Source of the DNA: Actinomadura luteofluorescens
Lineage (GTDB): Bacteria > Actinomycetota > Actinomycetes > Streptosporangiales > Streptosporangiaceae
Direction: 5' to 3'
NCBI RefSeq assembly: GCF_013409365.1
Contig: NZ_JACCBA010000001.1
Coordinates: forward strand, 7,502,001-7,566,000
DNA length: 64,000 nt
The translations under genes and the position numbers were made by a program. Positions 34,988 to 43,218 of this stretch are shown here, in pieces. Each line of letters opens with the position of its first letter. Positions within the stretch are counted from its first letter, which is position 1. The notes beneath the pieces are model-generated. The model had not been told where the DNA came from, ran no database searches, and saw nothing but the letters and a program-made list of their open reading frames with translations.

Positions 34988-35902
34988 TTACACGAGGGCC
35001 GCCTCGTTGAGAAGGGTGAGTTCCCTAACAACGTAGGTTCTCTGGTTCTCCCCGCAGTCGGTGCCGCACGGGTCGGGCTGCTGGACGGCCTCCACGACCA
35101 CCCGGTAACGGCTCCGCCTCAGGAGAACAACCGCTTCGTGCCGGCTTGTTCCGGGGATTCCAGTGATCGACGCCACGGTCACGTCGTCCACCCCGAGCCG
35201 TCCCGTGTGCGCGCGGACGAAGTGCTCCGCGGCCTGCGCGGGCTCGGGCGCTCCCGCCCGCCCGCGCAGCCTGGGGAGGGCGACCTCGCCCCGCAGGTAG
35301 GCGTCCGCCGCCGCGTTCGCCTCCGCTTCGCCGAGGTCGCCGTACGAGAATCCGTGGGGAAGACATACCAAATTCGCCGCAAATCGGTCACCGCCGACAT
35401 GGGTGGTTTCCCAGATCAGGCGGTCGAAACGCGTCGCGAGAAAACGGGCCAGCGGAGCACCGGTGCGGGCGCAGCAGGCGTTGCGGCGCCCGTGCGTGCA
35501 GACCAGCAGGACCGGCTCGCCCGTCCGCTCGCCCAGGCCCGGGGACCGGCCCTCCGCGAGCGCGTCCAGGTCGAGCGCCGCCAGTTCGTCCGGATCGGCC
35601 AGCTCGCGCCCCTCGATCCAGGCCTCGCCCCCGCGGGAGGACGCGGCGTAGACCTGGAACGGCGGGGTGGCGCGCCGGCGGCCCGGCCGGCGGATCAGCT
35701 GCGGACGGACGCCCGCCTTCTTCGCCGCCCGCACGGCCTCGGCGACCGGCGCCGGGTCGGCGAGGTCCTCGACGCGCTCGGGCCAGGGGCCCGGGTGCTC
35801 GATCAGCAGCCAGGCGCCCGCCTTCACGGTCGCGGTCGCCAGGCACGGCCGCTCGCCGGTGTGGCTCCCCGGGCAGTGTCCGCAGCTTCTGCCGCGCGTC
35901 AC
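34988..35902 (-). CDS. sucrase/ferredoxin-like (Suc_Fer) family protein under iron control
   Basis: The 304-aa protein has an N-terminal RGRSCGHCPGSHTGERPCLATA cluster, then the thioredoxin-like ferredoxin motif VLLVCTHGRRNACCARTGAPLA and IWETTHVGGDRFAANLVCLPHG. A second C-terminal pair (DPCGTDCG) is present. These motifs define the Suc_Fer family, related to Apd1-type [2Fe-2S] proteins with histidine ligands. The GTG at 35902 follows GGGGGGA; an ATG at 35929 is possible. An IdeR/DtxR box lies 48 bp upstream, so the gene should be induced under iron limitation. Confidence 0.85.
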   Translation of the reverse strand: MTRGRSCGHCPGSHTGERPCLATATVKAGAWLLIEHPGPWPERVEDLADPAPVAEAVRAAKKAGVRPQLIRRPGRRRATPPFQVYAASSRGGEAWIEGRELADPDELAALDLDALAEGRSPGLGERTGEPVLLVCTHGRRNACCARTGAPLARFLATRFDRLIWETTHVGGDRFAANLVCLPHGFSYGDLGEAEANAAADAYLRGEVALPRLRGRAGAPEPAQAAEHFVRAHTGRLGVDDVTVASITGIPGTSRHEAVVLLRRSRYRVVVEAVQQPDPCGTDCGENQRTYVVRELTLLNEAALV

Positions 35903-35949
35903 GCAGTCCCCCCGCCGATCTTCGTACATCCCCGTCGAGCTGAAAACGA

Positions 35950-35968
35950 TTAGGTAAGGGTAACCTAA
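35950..35968 (-). promoter_or_regulatory. IdeR/DtxR iron box
   Basis: TTAGGTAAGGGTAACCTAA matches the 19-bp IdeR/DmdR consensus (TTAGGTTAGGCTAACCTAA) at 17 positions. It lies directly upstream of the Suc_Fer gene and contains the stop codon of glpD (35965-35967). Confidence 0.85.
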
Positions 35969-37530
35969 GGCGCGACGGTCAAACCAGGCGGGGCGGCTAG
36001 CAGCGCTTCCGCCGCGGGCAGAGCGGCCTCCCGGTCGGCCGCCACGAGGCCGATCCGGGTGCGCCGGTCCAGGAGATCGCCCGCGTCGAGGGCGCCCTCG
36101 TGCAGCACGCCCCACGCCAGCTCCGCGCCGGTCACCGGCAGCCCGGCGACGACCGGCTCCAGCAGCGCCGCGTCCCGCCGCCCCAGGGCGGCCAGTAGCG
36201 GCGCCTCGGTGCCGTACCGCTGGACGAGCCGGGTAGGCGCGTCCAGGGCGTCCAGCCGTCGGCGCGGAGCCGCGCCGACGAGGGGCAGCCGCGCGGTGCG
36301 GCAGGGGCCGGCGGGAAGCCCGCGGGCGCGCACGACCGCGTCCACGGCGTCCTCGGCCATGCGCCGGTAGGTGGTCAGCTTGCCGCCGACGATCGTCACG
36401 ACGCCGTCCCGGGACGTCAGGACGGCGTGCCTGCGGGAGATGTCGGCGGTGTCGCCGCCGTGGCCGACGTCCAGCAGGGGCCGCAGGCCGGCGTACGCGC
36501 CGGCGACGTCGGCGCGCCGCACCGGGACGTCCAGCGCCGAGTCCAGGACGTCGAGCAGGAAGCCGATCTCGCCCTCGGTGGGCTCCGGTACGTCCGGGAC
36601 GGGCCCGTCCGCGGGCTCGTCGGTGAGGCCGACGTAGACGCGGCCGTCGCCCTGCGGGAGCACGAGCACGAACCGGTTGCCCGCCCCCGGGATGGGGACG
36701 TGCATCGCGGCGGTGAGCCCGCGCAGCGCCTCGGCCCGCAGCACCAGGTGGGTGCCGCGGGACGGGCGCAGCCGCACCCCGTCCACCAGGCCGCCCGCCC
36801 ACACCCCGGCGGCGTTCACCACCGCGCGCGCCCGCACGGTGGTCTCGCGGCCGGTGAGCTCGTCGCGGATCAGGGCGCCGTCGCCGGTCAGCTCGACCGC
36901 GCGGCAGCGGGTGAGGATCCGGGCGCCGTGCCCGGCGGCGGTCCGGGCGAGCGCGGTGACGAGGCGGGCGTCGTCGGCGAGCTGCCCGTCCCACGACAGC
37001 AGCCCGCCGCGCAGCCCGTGGGGCCGCAGGGCGGGCGCGAGCCGCAGCGTCTCGACCGCCGACAGCCGGCGCGGGCCCGGCAGGACCGAGCGCGGGGTGC
37101 GGGCGGCGAGCCGCAGCAGGTCCCCGGCGCGCATGCCGGCCGCGGCCAGCAGCGCCTGCGAGCGGGACACCAGCGGGGTCAGCGGCAGCACGAACGGGAG
37201 CGCCCGCACCAGGTGCGGGGCGGTGCGCAGCATCAGCGCGCCGCGCTCGACCGCGCTCTCGTGCGCGACGTCCACCTGCCCGGAGGCCAGGTAGCGCAGC
37301 CCGCCGTGGATCAGCTTGGAGCTCCAGCGCGACGTGCCGAACGCCAGGTCGCGGGCGTCGACCGCGGCGACCGACAGGCCGCGGGAGGCGGCGTCCAGCG
37401 CGGCGCCCGCGCCGGTGGCGCCGAGGCCGACGACCAGCACGTCCACCACCTCGCCGGGCAGTTCGGCGAGCTCGCGCTCCCTGCGCGCGGCGTTGAGCGA
37501 GGTCCGCGGATCGGGTCCGGCTGCGTTCAC
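35965..37530 (-). CDS. glpD: glycerol-3-phosphate dehydrogenase (GlpD type)
   Basis: The 521-aa flavoprotein has an N-terminal Rossmann FAD motif (VDVLVVGLGATGAGAALDAASRGLSVAAVDA), then the family motif FGTSRWSSKLIHGGLRYL. LTDEPADGP and a C-terminal DAO-C domain (PLLDVGHGGDTADISRRHAVL, VTIVGGKLTTYRRMAEDAVDA) follow. It oxidises glycerol-3-phosphate to DHAP at the membrane. Its GTG overlaps the tetR stop as GTGA, making a tetR-glpD operon. Next to an AGPS-like gene it may feed DHAP into lipid synthesis. Confidence 0.92.
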   Translation of the reverse strand: MNAAGPDPRTSLNAARRERELAELPGEVVDVLVVGLGATGAGAALDAASRGLSVAAVDARDLAFGTSRWSSKLIHGGLRYLASGQVDVAHESAVERGALMLRTAPHLVRALPFVLPLTPLVSRSQALLAAAGMRAGDLLRLAARTPRSVLPGPRRLSAVETLRLAPALRPHGLRGGLLSWDGQLADDARLVTALARTAAGHGARILTRCRAVELTGDGALIRDELTGRETTVRARAVVNAAGVWAGGLVDGVRLRPSRGTHLVLRAEALRGLTAAMHVPIPGAGNRFVLVLPQGDGRVYVGLTDEPADGPVPDVPEPTEGEIGFLLDVLDSALDVPVRRADVAGAYAGLRPLLDVGHGGDTADISRRHAVLTSRDGVVTIVGGKLTTYRRMAEDAVDAVVRARGLPAGPCRTARLPLVGAAPRRRLDALDAPTRLVQRYGTEAPLLAALGRRDAALLEPVVAGLPVTGAELAWGVLHEGALDAGDLLDRRTRIGLVAADREAALPAAEALLAAPPGLTVAP

Positions 37531-38135
37531 GGTGCGAGCATCCTCTCCAGGATGTGGCGGAGTTCGGCGTCGAGGGCGTCCGCGTCGACCCCGGGCGGCC
37601 CCGCGTCGATCATGATCTGCGCGGAGAGCCCGAACGACTGGACGACCAGCAGGAGCGCGCGGGCCTGGAGCGCGGGGTCGCCCGCCCGGACGGTGCCGTC
37701 CCGCTGGCCGGCGGAGATCGCCTCCTCGAACCCGGCGAGGAAGGATCGCTGGCTGGCGCCGCAGCGGTCCAGCAGGTAGGGCAGCAGCAGCTCCGGGTCG
37801 ACCTCGATGATCTTGCGGAGCAGCGGGTGGTCGCGGAACGTCCGCACGCCGGTGACCAGGCCGTCCACCAGCCGGGGCCGGACGGGGCGGCCGTCGTCGA
37901 GGGGCCGCAGCGCGTCGCCGATCCCCGTCCACTCGCGGGTCATCAGGTCGGCGACGATGGTGCGGACGTCCGGCCAGCGCCGGTAGAGGGTCATCCGCGA
38001 GACGCCGGCCCGGCGCGCGATGTCGGTCAGCGTCGTGCGCCGCACCCCGACCGCGAGCACGCAGTCGCGGGCGGCGTCGAGCACGGTGTCGTCGGCGGTC
38101 CGCGCCGCCGGCCTGTTGTGACGATTCGACGTCAT
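37527..38135 (-). CDS. TetR family regulator of the lipid locus
   Basis: The 202-aa protein has an N-terminal HTH (VLAVGVRRTTLTDIARRAGVSRMTLYRRWPDVRTIVADLMTREW) and an all-helical ligand domain (HPLLRKIIEVDPELLLPYLLDR, QARALLLVVQSFGLSAQIM). It is co-transcribed with glpD and divergent from the AGPS-like gene. A TGTGAC/GTCACA inverted repeat overlaps its start codon, so autoregulation and control of both arms is likely. A lipid or acyl-CoA ligand is inferred from context only. Confidence 0.88.
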   Translation of the reverse strand: MTSNRHNRPAARTADDTVLDAARDCVLAVGVRRTTLTDIARRAGVSRMTLYRRWPDVRTIVADLMTREWTGIGDALRPLDDGRPVRPRLVDGLVTGVRTFRDHPLLRKIIEVDPELLLPYLLDRCGASQRSFLAGFEEAISAGQRDGTVRAGDPALQARALLLVVQSFGLSAQIMIDAGPPGVDADALDAELRHILERMLAP

Positions 38136-38143
38136 GTGTCACA
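38117..38143. promoter_or_regulatory. putative TetR operator in the divergent region
   Basis: TGTGAC (38117-38122) and GTCACA (38138-38143) form an inverted repeat with a GACGTC palindrome between them. On the minus strand it continues from TTACACTGTGACA, a common TetR half-site arrangement. Confidence 0.5.
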
Positions 38144-38184
38144 GTGTAAGCCACCAGGAAGCCGGGGCGGCGAGGGAGGCGGGC

Positions 38185-39789
38185 GTGGAGACGCGCGACA
38201 TGCTGTGGAGCGGCTGGGGCGACCCGGCGAAGGCGGCGCCGCTGCCCGAGCCGATGGTCGGCCTGCTGCGCGACCTGCTCGGCGTGCGGCCCGCCGAGGA
38301 GCCGCCGGCCGTGCTGACCGGCGTCCGGGTCGCCGAGCCCCGGCTGTCCGGGGACGACCTGGCCGCGCTCGCCGCCGCCGTGGGGGACGGGAACGTCCGC
38401 GTCGAGGCCGAGGCGCGGATCCGGCACACGCGCGGCAAGTCCACGTCCGACCTGCTGCGCATCCGGGCCGGTGACGCCGCCGACGCGCCGGACGCGGTCG
38501 TCCTGCCCGGCACCCACGACGAGGTGCTCGCCGTGCTGGAGGCGTGCGCCGGGCGGCGGATCGCCGTCGTCCCGTTCGGCGGTGGCACCTCGGTCGTCGG
38601 CGGGCTGGCGCCGGAGGGCGTGGACGCCTTCGTCGCCCTCGACCTGCGCCGCATGGACGGGCTCACCGAACTCGACGAGGTCTCCCGGACGGCCGTCCTG
38701 CAGCCCGGCCTGCGCGCCCCGGCGGCGGAGGCGCTCCTCAACGAGCGCGGCTACACGCTCGGGCACTTCCCGCAGTCCTACGAGTGGGCGTCGATCGGCG
38801 GGTTCGCGGCGGCGCGGTCGAGCGGGCAGGCTTCCGCCGGGTACGGGCGGTTCGACGACATGGTCGTCGGCCTCACCGTGGCCACCCCCGAGGGGACGCT
38901 CGACCTCGGGCGGGCGCCGAAGTCCGCCGCCGGGCCCGATCTGCGGCAGCTCGTCCTCGGCTCGGAGGGCGCGCTCGGCGTGATCACCTCCGTGCGGGTG
39001 CGGGTGCATCCCGTCCCGGCGGAGCGCGCGTACGAGGGCTGGCGGTTCGCCTCGTTCGACCAGGGCGCCGCCGCGCTGCGGCGCCTCGCCCAGGACGGCC
39101 CCCTCCCCGCGGTCCTGCGGCTGTCGGACGAGACCGAGACCATGGTCGGGCTGGCCGATCCGTCGGCCATCGGCGGCGGCTCCTCGGCGGCCGGGGCCCT
39201 GGCCGTCCTCGGCTTCGAGGGCGCCCCCGCCCATGTCGCCGACCGCCGGGCCGGGGCCGCGCGGGTGCTGCGCGAGGCCGGCGGCGAGCCCCTCGGCGCC
39301 GGGCCGGGGGAGAAGTGGGAGCACGGCCGCTTCAACGCCCCCTACCTGCGCGACTCCCTCCTGGACGTCGGCGCCTTCGTCGAGACGCTGGAGACCGCCG
39401 CCTTCTGGTCCGGCGTTCCCGCGCTGTACGAGGCCGTCCGGCAGGCGCTGATCGGGACGCTGTCGGGCGCCGGGACGCCGCCGCTGGTGATGTGCCACAT
39501 CTCGCACGTGTATCCGACCGGCGCGTCCCTCTACTTCACGGTCGTGTCCGCGCAGGGGGAGGACCCCGTCGAGCACTGGGCCGCCGCCAAGCGCGCGGCC
39601 TGCGACGCGATCGTCGCGGCGGGCGGGACGATCAGCCATCATCACGGGGTGGGCACCGACCACCGTGACTGGTACGCCCGGGAGATCGGGCCGCTCGGCG
39701 CCGCCGTGCTGCGCGCCGTGAAGGACCGGGTCGATCCCGCCGGGATCCTCAACCCGGGCGTCCTCCTCCCGCCCGCGGAAAGGAAGTGA
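38185..39789 (+). CDS. AGPS-like FAD-binding oxidase (alkyl-DHAP synthase family)
   Basis: The 534-aa VAO-fold protein has an N-terminal EAEARIRHTRGKSTSDLLRIR segment, then the FAD pyrophosphate site VVPFGGGTSVVGGL. The LGHFPQSYEWASIGGFAAARSSGQASAGYGRFDDMVVGL stretch is diagnostic of alkyldihydroxyacetonephosphate synthases. A C-terminal GGTISHHHGVGTDHR holds the His cluster of the active site. AGPS swaps the acyl chain of acyl-DHAP for a fatty alcohol to form an ether bond. GGGAGG precedes the GTG. It overlaps the lipid-kinase gene by 4 bp. Confidence 0.88.
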   Translation: METRDMLWSGWGDPAKAAPLPEPMVGLLRDLLGVRPAEEPPAVLTGVRVAEPRLSGDDLAALAAAVGDGNVRVEAEARIRHTRGKSTSDLLRIRAGDAADAPDAVVLPGTHDEVLAVLEACAGRRIAVVPFGGGTSVVGGLAPEGVDAFVALDLRRMDGLTELDEVSRTAVLQPGLRAPAAEALLNERGYTLGHFPQSYEWASIGGFAAARSSGQASAGYGRFDDMVVGLTVATPEGTLDLGRAPKSAAGPDLRQLVLGSEGALGVITSVRVRVHPVPAERAYEGWRFASFDQGAAALRRLAQDGPLPAVLRLSDETETMVGLADPSAIGGGSSAAGALAVLGFEGAPAHVADRRAGAARVLREAGGEPLGAGPGEKWEHGRFNAPYLRDSLLDVGAFVETLETAAFWSGVPALYEAVRQALIGTLSGAGTPPLVMCHISHVYPTGASLYFTVVSAQGEDPVEHWAAAKRAACDAIVAAGGTISHHHGVGTDHRDWYAREIGPLGAAVLRAVKDRVDPAGILNPGVLLPPAERK

Positions 39790-40721
39790 GCTCCGTGGGC
39801 GGGGATGAAGCGGGCAGAGTGCGCGGGGATGAAGCGGGCAGGGTGCGCGCGTTCACCGCGATCGTCAACCCGGCGGCGGGCGGCGCGTCCGCCTCGTGCC
39901 TGACGCCGCTCGCCCGGCTGCTGCGCGACGCGGGCGCCGAGGTCGACGTCGAGTACAGCCGCGGGATGGAGCACGCCGCCGGCGCCGCCCGCGCCGCCGC
40001 CGAGGCCGGCCGCGCGGTGCTCGGCGTCGGCGGGGACGGCCTGGTCGGCTGCGTCGGCGGGGCCCTGGCCGGGACGGACGCCCTCTTCGGGATCGTTCCC
40101 GCGGGCCGGGGCAACGACTTCGCGCGTCAGCTCGGCGTCCCGTCCGATCCGGAGCGGCTCGCCCCACTGCTGCTGGAGGGCGAGCCCCGCGCCGTCGACA
40201 CGATCGACGCCAACGGGACGGCCGTGCTGGGCAGCGTCTACGCGGGCGTGGACGCTGTCGCCAACGACAACGCCAACCGGACGCGGCTGCTGCGCGGCTC
40301 CGCCGCCTACTACGTGGGGGCGCTACGCGCGATCGCCTCGTGGCGGCACGCCGACTACCTGATCACGGTGGACGGCGAGCGGCACCGGCGGGAGGGCTAC
40401 ACCGTCGTCGCCGCGAACTCCGGCTACTACGGGTTCGGCAAGCACATCGCCCCCGACGCGCGCGTGGACGACGGCCTGCTCGACGTCGTGCTGATCCGCA
40501 AGGCGCCGAGGACGCTGTTCTTCGCCGTCATGCGGGAGCTGGAGGCGGGGACGCACGTCCGGCGGCCCGAGGTGGAGGTCCTGCGCGGCCGCGAGGTGCG
40601 CATCGAGCTCGCCGAGGGGTCCGGCAGGACGCTCCCGTACGGCGCGGACGGGGAGCTGCCCGGGGTCCTCCCGGTCACCGCGCGGGTGATGCCGGGCGCG
40701 CTGCGCGTCCTGGCGCCCTGA
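39786..40721 (+). CDS. diacylglycerol-kinase-like lipid kinase
   Basis: The 311-aa protein has an NTP-binding DAGK-catalytic domain (FTAIVNPAAGG and GVGGDGLVGCVGG, with IVPAGRGNDFARQLGVP). The C-terminal half includes YTVVAANSGYYGFGKHIAPDARVDDGLLDVVLI and a terminal DGE of the DGELPG type. It phosphorylates a lipid alcohol in the membrane. The GTG overlaps the AGPS-like stop (GTGA). Residues 8-22 hold a tandem duplication (GDEAGRVR twice); a GTG at 39795 is an alternative start. Confidence 0.9.
   Translation: MSSVGGDEAGRVRGDEAGRVRAFTAIVNPAAGGASASCLTPLARLLRDAGAEVDVEYSRGMEHAAGAARAAAEAGRAVLGVGGDGLVGCVGGALAGTDALFGIVPAGRGNDFARQLGVPSDPERLAPLLLEGEPRAVDTIDANGTAVLGSVYAGVDAVANDNANRTRLLRGSAAYYVGALRAIASWRHADYLITVDGERHRREGYTVVAANSGYYGFGKHIAPDARVDDGLLDVVLIRKAPRTLFFAVMRELEAGTHVRRPEVEVLRGREVRIELAEGSGRTLPYGADGELPGVLPVTARVMPGALRVLAP
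39801..39848. repeat. 24-bp tandem duplication inside the lipid-kinase gene
   Basis: GGGGATGAAGCGGGCAGAGT plus GCGC (39801-39824) is repeated at 39825-39848 with one A-to-G change. It encodes GDEAGRVR twice in frame, ahead of the conserved kinase domain. Confidence 0.85.
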
Positions 40722-40723
40722 GC

Positions 40724-40762
40724 CGCCCCGCCGAAGTTTTGCGGCGCGTTTAGGGCGGTTTA
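40724..40762 (+). terminator. terminator after the lipid kinase gene
   Basis: CCGCCC (40724-40729) pairs with GGGCGG (40754-40759), with a nested CGCCG/CGGCG stem (40730-40734/40743-40747). TTTA follows. Confidence 0.65.
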
Positions 40763-40798
40763 CGCCCCCATTACGGCTCTCCGGATAGTGTCGGTTAC

Positions 40799-40813
40799 GT
40801 CCCGCTACGGGAC
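40799..40813 (+). promoter_or_regulatory. leader hairpin before two tiny ORFs
   Basis: GTCCCG (40799-40804) and CGGGAC (40808-40813) form a perfect 6-bp stem with a 3-nt loop, 24 nt before the strong ribosome-binding site of the ORF at 40838. Confidence 0.4.
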
Positions 40814-40837
40814 CTTGGGGCTGTCTGTGGAGGCATC

Positions 40838-40882
40838 ATGGGAAGGCGACTGCACTGCTCGCCGTTCTGGGGGGACTCATGA
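40838..40882 (+). CDS. 14-codon ORF with a strong ribosome-binding site
   Basis: The ATG at 40838 is preceded by GGAGG five bases upstream. The ORF encodes MGRRLHCSPFWGDS and its TGA overlaps the ATG of the next small ORF. If one base shift is allowed after the first codons, the sequence runs into a KATALLAVLGGLMM hydrophobic stretch, so it may instead be the start of a frameshifted signal peptide. Confidence 0.35.
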   Translation: MGRRLHCSPFWGDS

Positions 40883-40956
40883 TGACCGCAGGCCCCCTCG
40901 TCGTGGTGGCGCCGGTGTCCTTGGGGGTGGCGCCGGCGCCAACCGCGGCTCTCTGA
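40879..40956 (+). CDS. 25-codon hydrophobic ORF, coupled to the preceding one
   Basis: It starts ATGATG, overlapping the previous TGA, and encodes MMTAGPLVVVAPVSLGVAP followed by APTAAL-stop, a hydrophobic stretch that would suit a secreted or membrane peptide. The same frame is open upstream with KATALLAVLGGL, resembling a full signal peptide without a start codon. It is either a real small peptide gene or a decayed secreted-protein gene. The rest of the gap to 41048 holds nothing else I can identify. Confidence 0.35.
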   Translation: MMTAGPLVVVAPVSLGVAPAPTAAL

Positions 40957-41048
40957 CGAAGTGTCTGCTTCCTGGCGTCGTGTCGGCTTGACGGCGTGAC
41001 CGCCTCCGGAAAGGCTGTGAGCAACCCCTCACCGCCCGGAGGCATTCT

Positions 41049-42563
41049 GTGTCCGCCGAGGTCCCCCCCGGACCCGACAACTCGCGCACCTCCGAGGAAG
41101 GCGCCGGCTGGGCCTGCGGCAAGCGGGGAAGCTTCCACGAGCTGCTCCCCGACCGCGTCCCCGACTTCTCCTGGCGCCGCCCCTCGGTGCTGTGGCGTTC
41201 GCGCAACGACGTGCTGGCGCGCCTGTTCGGCGACCCGGCGAACGCGATCCGCCGCCGCTGCGTGGCGTCCCTGCGCGAGCGCGGCACCCCCGCCGCGTTC
41301 ACCGTCCACCGCCCCGCGCCGGAGTTCTCCTTCGCGCTGGTCGGCGACACCGGCGAGGGGGACCGGTCGCAGTACGCGGTGGTCCCGCCGCTGCTGCACG
41401 CGACCGAGGGCACCGACTTCATGGTCATCGCCAGCGACGTGATCTACCCGACCGGCGACGCGGCGGACTACCCCGGCAAGTTCTTCCGCCCCTACAAGGA
41501 CTACCCCGCCCCGATCTACGCCGTGCCCGGCAACCACGACTGGTACGACGGGCTGCGGGGGTTCCTGCACGTCTTCTGCGGCCTGGACGAGAACTGCTCG
41601 CCGCCCCCGTGGCGCGGCCCGCTCGCGTTCATCCCGCGCCGCCTGTGGCGCCACTCCGGAGCCGTCGACGCCGAGGCGCTCGCCGAGGCCCGCCGGCTGT
41701 ACCGGGGCGCGCCCGGCCAGCAGGGCGCGCAGCCCGGCCCGTACTGGGCGATCGACACCCCCGCGCTGCGCATCATCGGCATCGACACCGGGATCACCGG
41801 CCGGCTCGACCGCGACCAGGGCCGCTGGCTCCGGGAGGTGTCCGGGGGGCCGAAACCCAAACTGCTGGTGACCGGAAAACCGCTGTATGTGGACGACGAC
41901 CACCGTCCCGGGCCGATCGAGGGCGGCGGGACGGTCGACGAGATCGTCCAGGACCCGGCGCACCACTACGTGGCCGCGATCGGCGGCGACATCCACAACT
42001 ACCAGCGCTACCCGGTGAGGACCGGCGACGGCCGGACGATCCAGTACATCGTCTCGGGCGGCGGCGGCGCCTTCATGCACGCGACCCACATCATCCCGCG
42101 GACCCGGGTGGTGGACGAGGACGAGTTCCGCTGCTACCCGCTGCGCGGCGACTCCCTGTCGCGCTACAGCAAGCTGTACGGCCGGTGGCTGCGGCTCCCC
42201 GGGTTCTTCGAGCTCACTCCGGAGGAGGCCACCGCCGCCGTCGAGCACCGGCTCGGCATCAGGCCGGGACGCGGATACGACGGTCCGGCGGCGTCCCGCC
42301 GCGCGCGCTTCGTGGCCGCGCTCCTCGGCGTGCCGCGCAACGCCCGCGGCCGCCCCCGGTTCCTGCGGCTGCCCGTGCGCAGGCTGCCGCAGCGGTTCCG
42401 CTCGGAGCTGGCCGACTGGGACCGGCCGCCGTTCTTCAAGAACTTCCTGCGCCTGGACGTGACGGAGTCGCGGCTGCGCATCCGTTGCTTCGCGGCGACG
42501 GGCTGCGGCGACCACGAGACGTCACCGCCGTGCGAAGACGAGGTGACGATTCCGCTGCGCTAG
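41049..42563 (+). CDS. calcineurin-like metallophosphoesterase
   Basis: The 504-aa protein has the metallophosphoesterase ligand motifs in order: FALVGDTGEGD (near residue 95), ASDVIYPTGDAADY, VPGNHDWYDGLRGF (near 160) and AIGGDIHNYQRYPV near 310. A C-terminal extension of about 150 residues follows. Usual motif II is GDxxY; here it is SDVIYPTGD with the Asp retained. No signal peptide is seen, so it is cytosolic. The substrate is unknown. GGAGG precedes the GTG. Confidence 0.87.
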   Translation: MSAEVPPGPDNSRTSEEGAGWACGKRGSFHELLPDRVPDFSWRRPSVLWRSRNDVLARLFGDPANAIRRRCVASLRERGTPAAFTVHRPAPEFSFALVGDTGEGDRSQYAVVPPLLHATEGTDFMVIASDVIYPTGDAADYPGKFFRPYKDYPAPIYAVPGNHDWYDGLRGFLHVFCGLDENCSPPPWRGPLAFIPRRLWRHSGAVDAEALAEARRLYRGAPGQQGAQPGPYWAIDTPALRIIGIDTGITGRLDRDQGRWLREVSGGPKPKLLVTGKPLYVDDDHRPGPIEGGGTVDEIVQDPAHHYVAAIGGDIHNYQRYPVRTGDGRTIQYIVSGGGGAFMHATHIIPRTRVVDEDEFRCYPLRGDSLSRYSKLYGRWLRLPGFFELTPEEATAAVEHRLGIRPGRGYDGPAASRRARFVAALLGVPRNARGRPRFLRLPVRRLPQRFRSELADWDRPPFFKNFLRLDVTESRLRIRCFAATGCGDHETSPPCEDEVTIPLR

Positions 42564-42719
42564 CCGGTCGATCTGGAGAATTCGCCAGCAATGATCCGAA
42601 TGTGGTCGATCTTGCCCCGCGGCGCGCCCCCCTGCCGTTACAGTCGTGGCTCACCACACGGGTGAACGGTAACGGACGGTCGGCCGGAAAACGACCGCGT
42701 CCTTCAGGAGAACTTCGCA

Positions 42720-43214
42720 ATGAGTTACCCCCAGCAGGGTCAGGGCCAGCAACAGGCGTACCAGGGCGGCTACTCGCCCGCCCCCGCGCAGCACCAGGCG
42801 CCCGCCGCCGTCGGCACGGGCCTCAACATGAAGCGCCGCAACCCGGTCGGCGCATGGCTCGGACTGCCGATCATCACCTTCGGCATCTACGGGCTCGTCT
42901 GGTTCTTCAAGGTCCACGACGAGCTGCACCAGTACGACCGCCGCATCGACAACGCCGCCACCAACGCGCTGCTGTCCATGCTGTTCGGCGGCATCACCCT
43001 CGGCATCTGGCCCCTCGTCATGTGGGTCAAGCTCGGCGGGCGCATCGCCCAGGCGCAGCGCGCCGCCGGCCTCCAGCCGAGCTGCAGCGGCGGCATGGGC
43101 TTCCTGCTCGGCATCTTCGGCTTCGGCGTCCTGTACTACCAGCTCCAGCTGAACAAGGTCACCGACCGCTACGGCGACACCCCCGCCGCCCAGCAAGTTT
43201 CTCTGGCTGCGTAG
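42720..43214 (+). CDS. DUF4234 membrane protein
   Basis: The 164-aa protein has a Gln/Pro-rich disordered N-terminus (about 35 residues, PQQGQGQQQAYQGG). A DUF4234 domain follows with three hydrophobic segments: RNPVGAWLGLPIITFGIYGLVWFFKVHDEL, LLSMLFGGITLGIWPLVMWVKLGGRIAQAQ and FLLGIFGFGVLYYQLQLNKV. The family has no known function. AGGAGAAC precedes the ATG. A structured repeat begins five bases after the stop, with a strong terminator further on. Confidence 0.85.
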   Translation: MSYPQQGQGQQQAYQGGYSPAPAQHQAPAAVGTGLNMKRRNPVGAWLGLPIITFGIYGLVWFFKVHDELHQYDRRIDNAATNALLSMLFGGITLGIWPLVMWVKLGGRIAQAQRAAGLQPSCSGGMGFLLGIFGFGVLYYQLQLNKVTDRYGDTPAAQQVSLAA

Positions 43215-43218
43215 TCCT

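Noticed and set aside
40722..41048. Riboswitch upstream of the metallophosphoesterase
   Set aside because: The hairpins are explained by a terminator and a short stem-loop. I saw no conserved core of a known riboswitch class.
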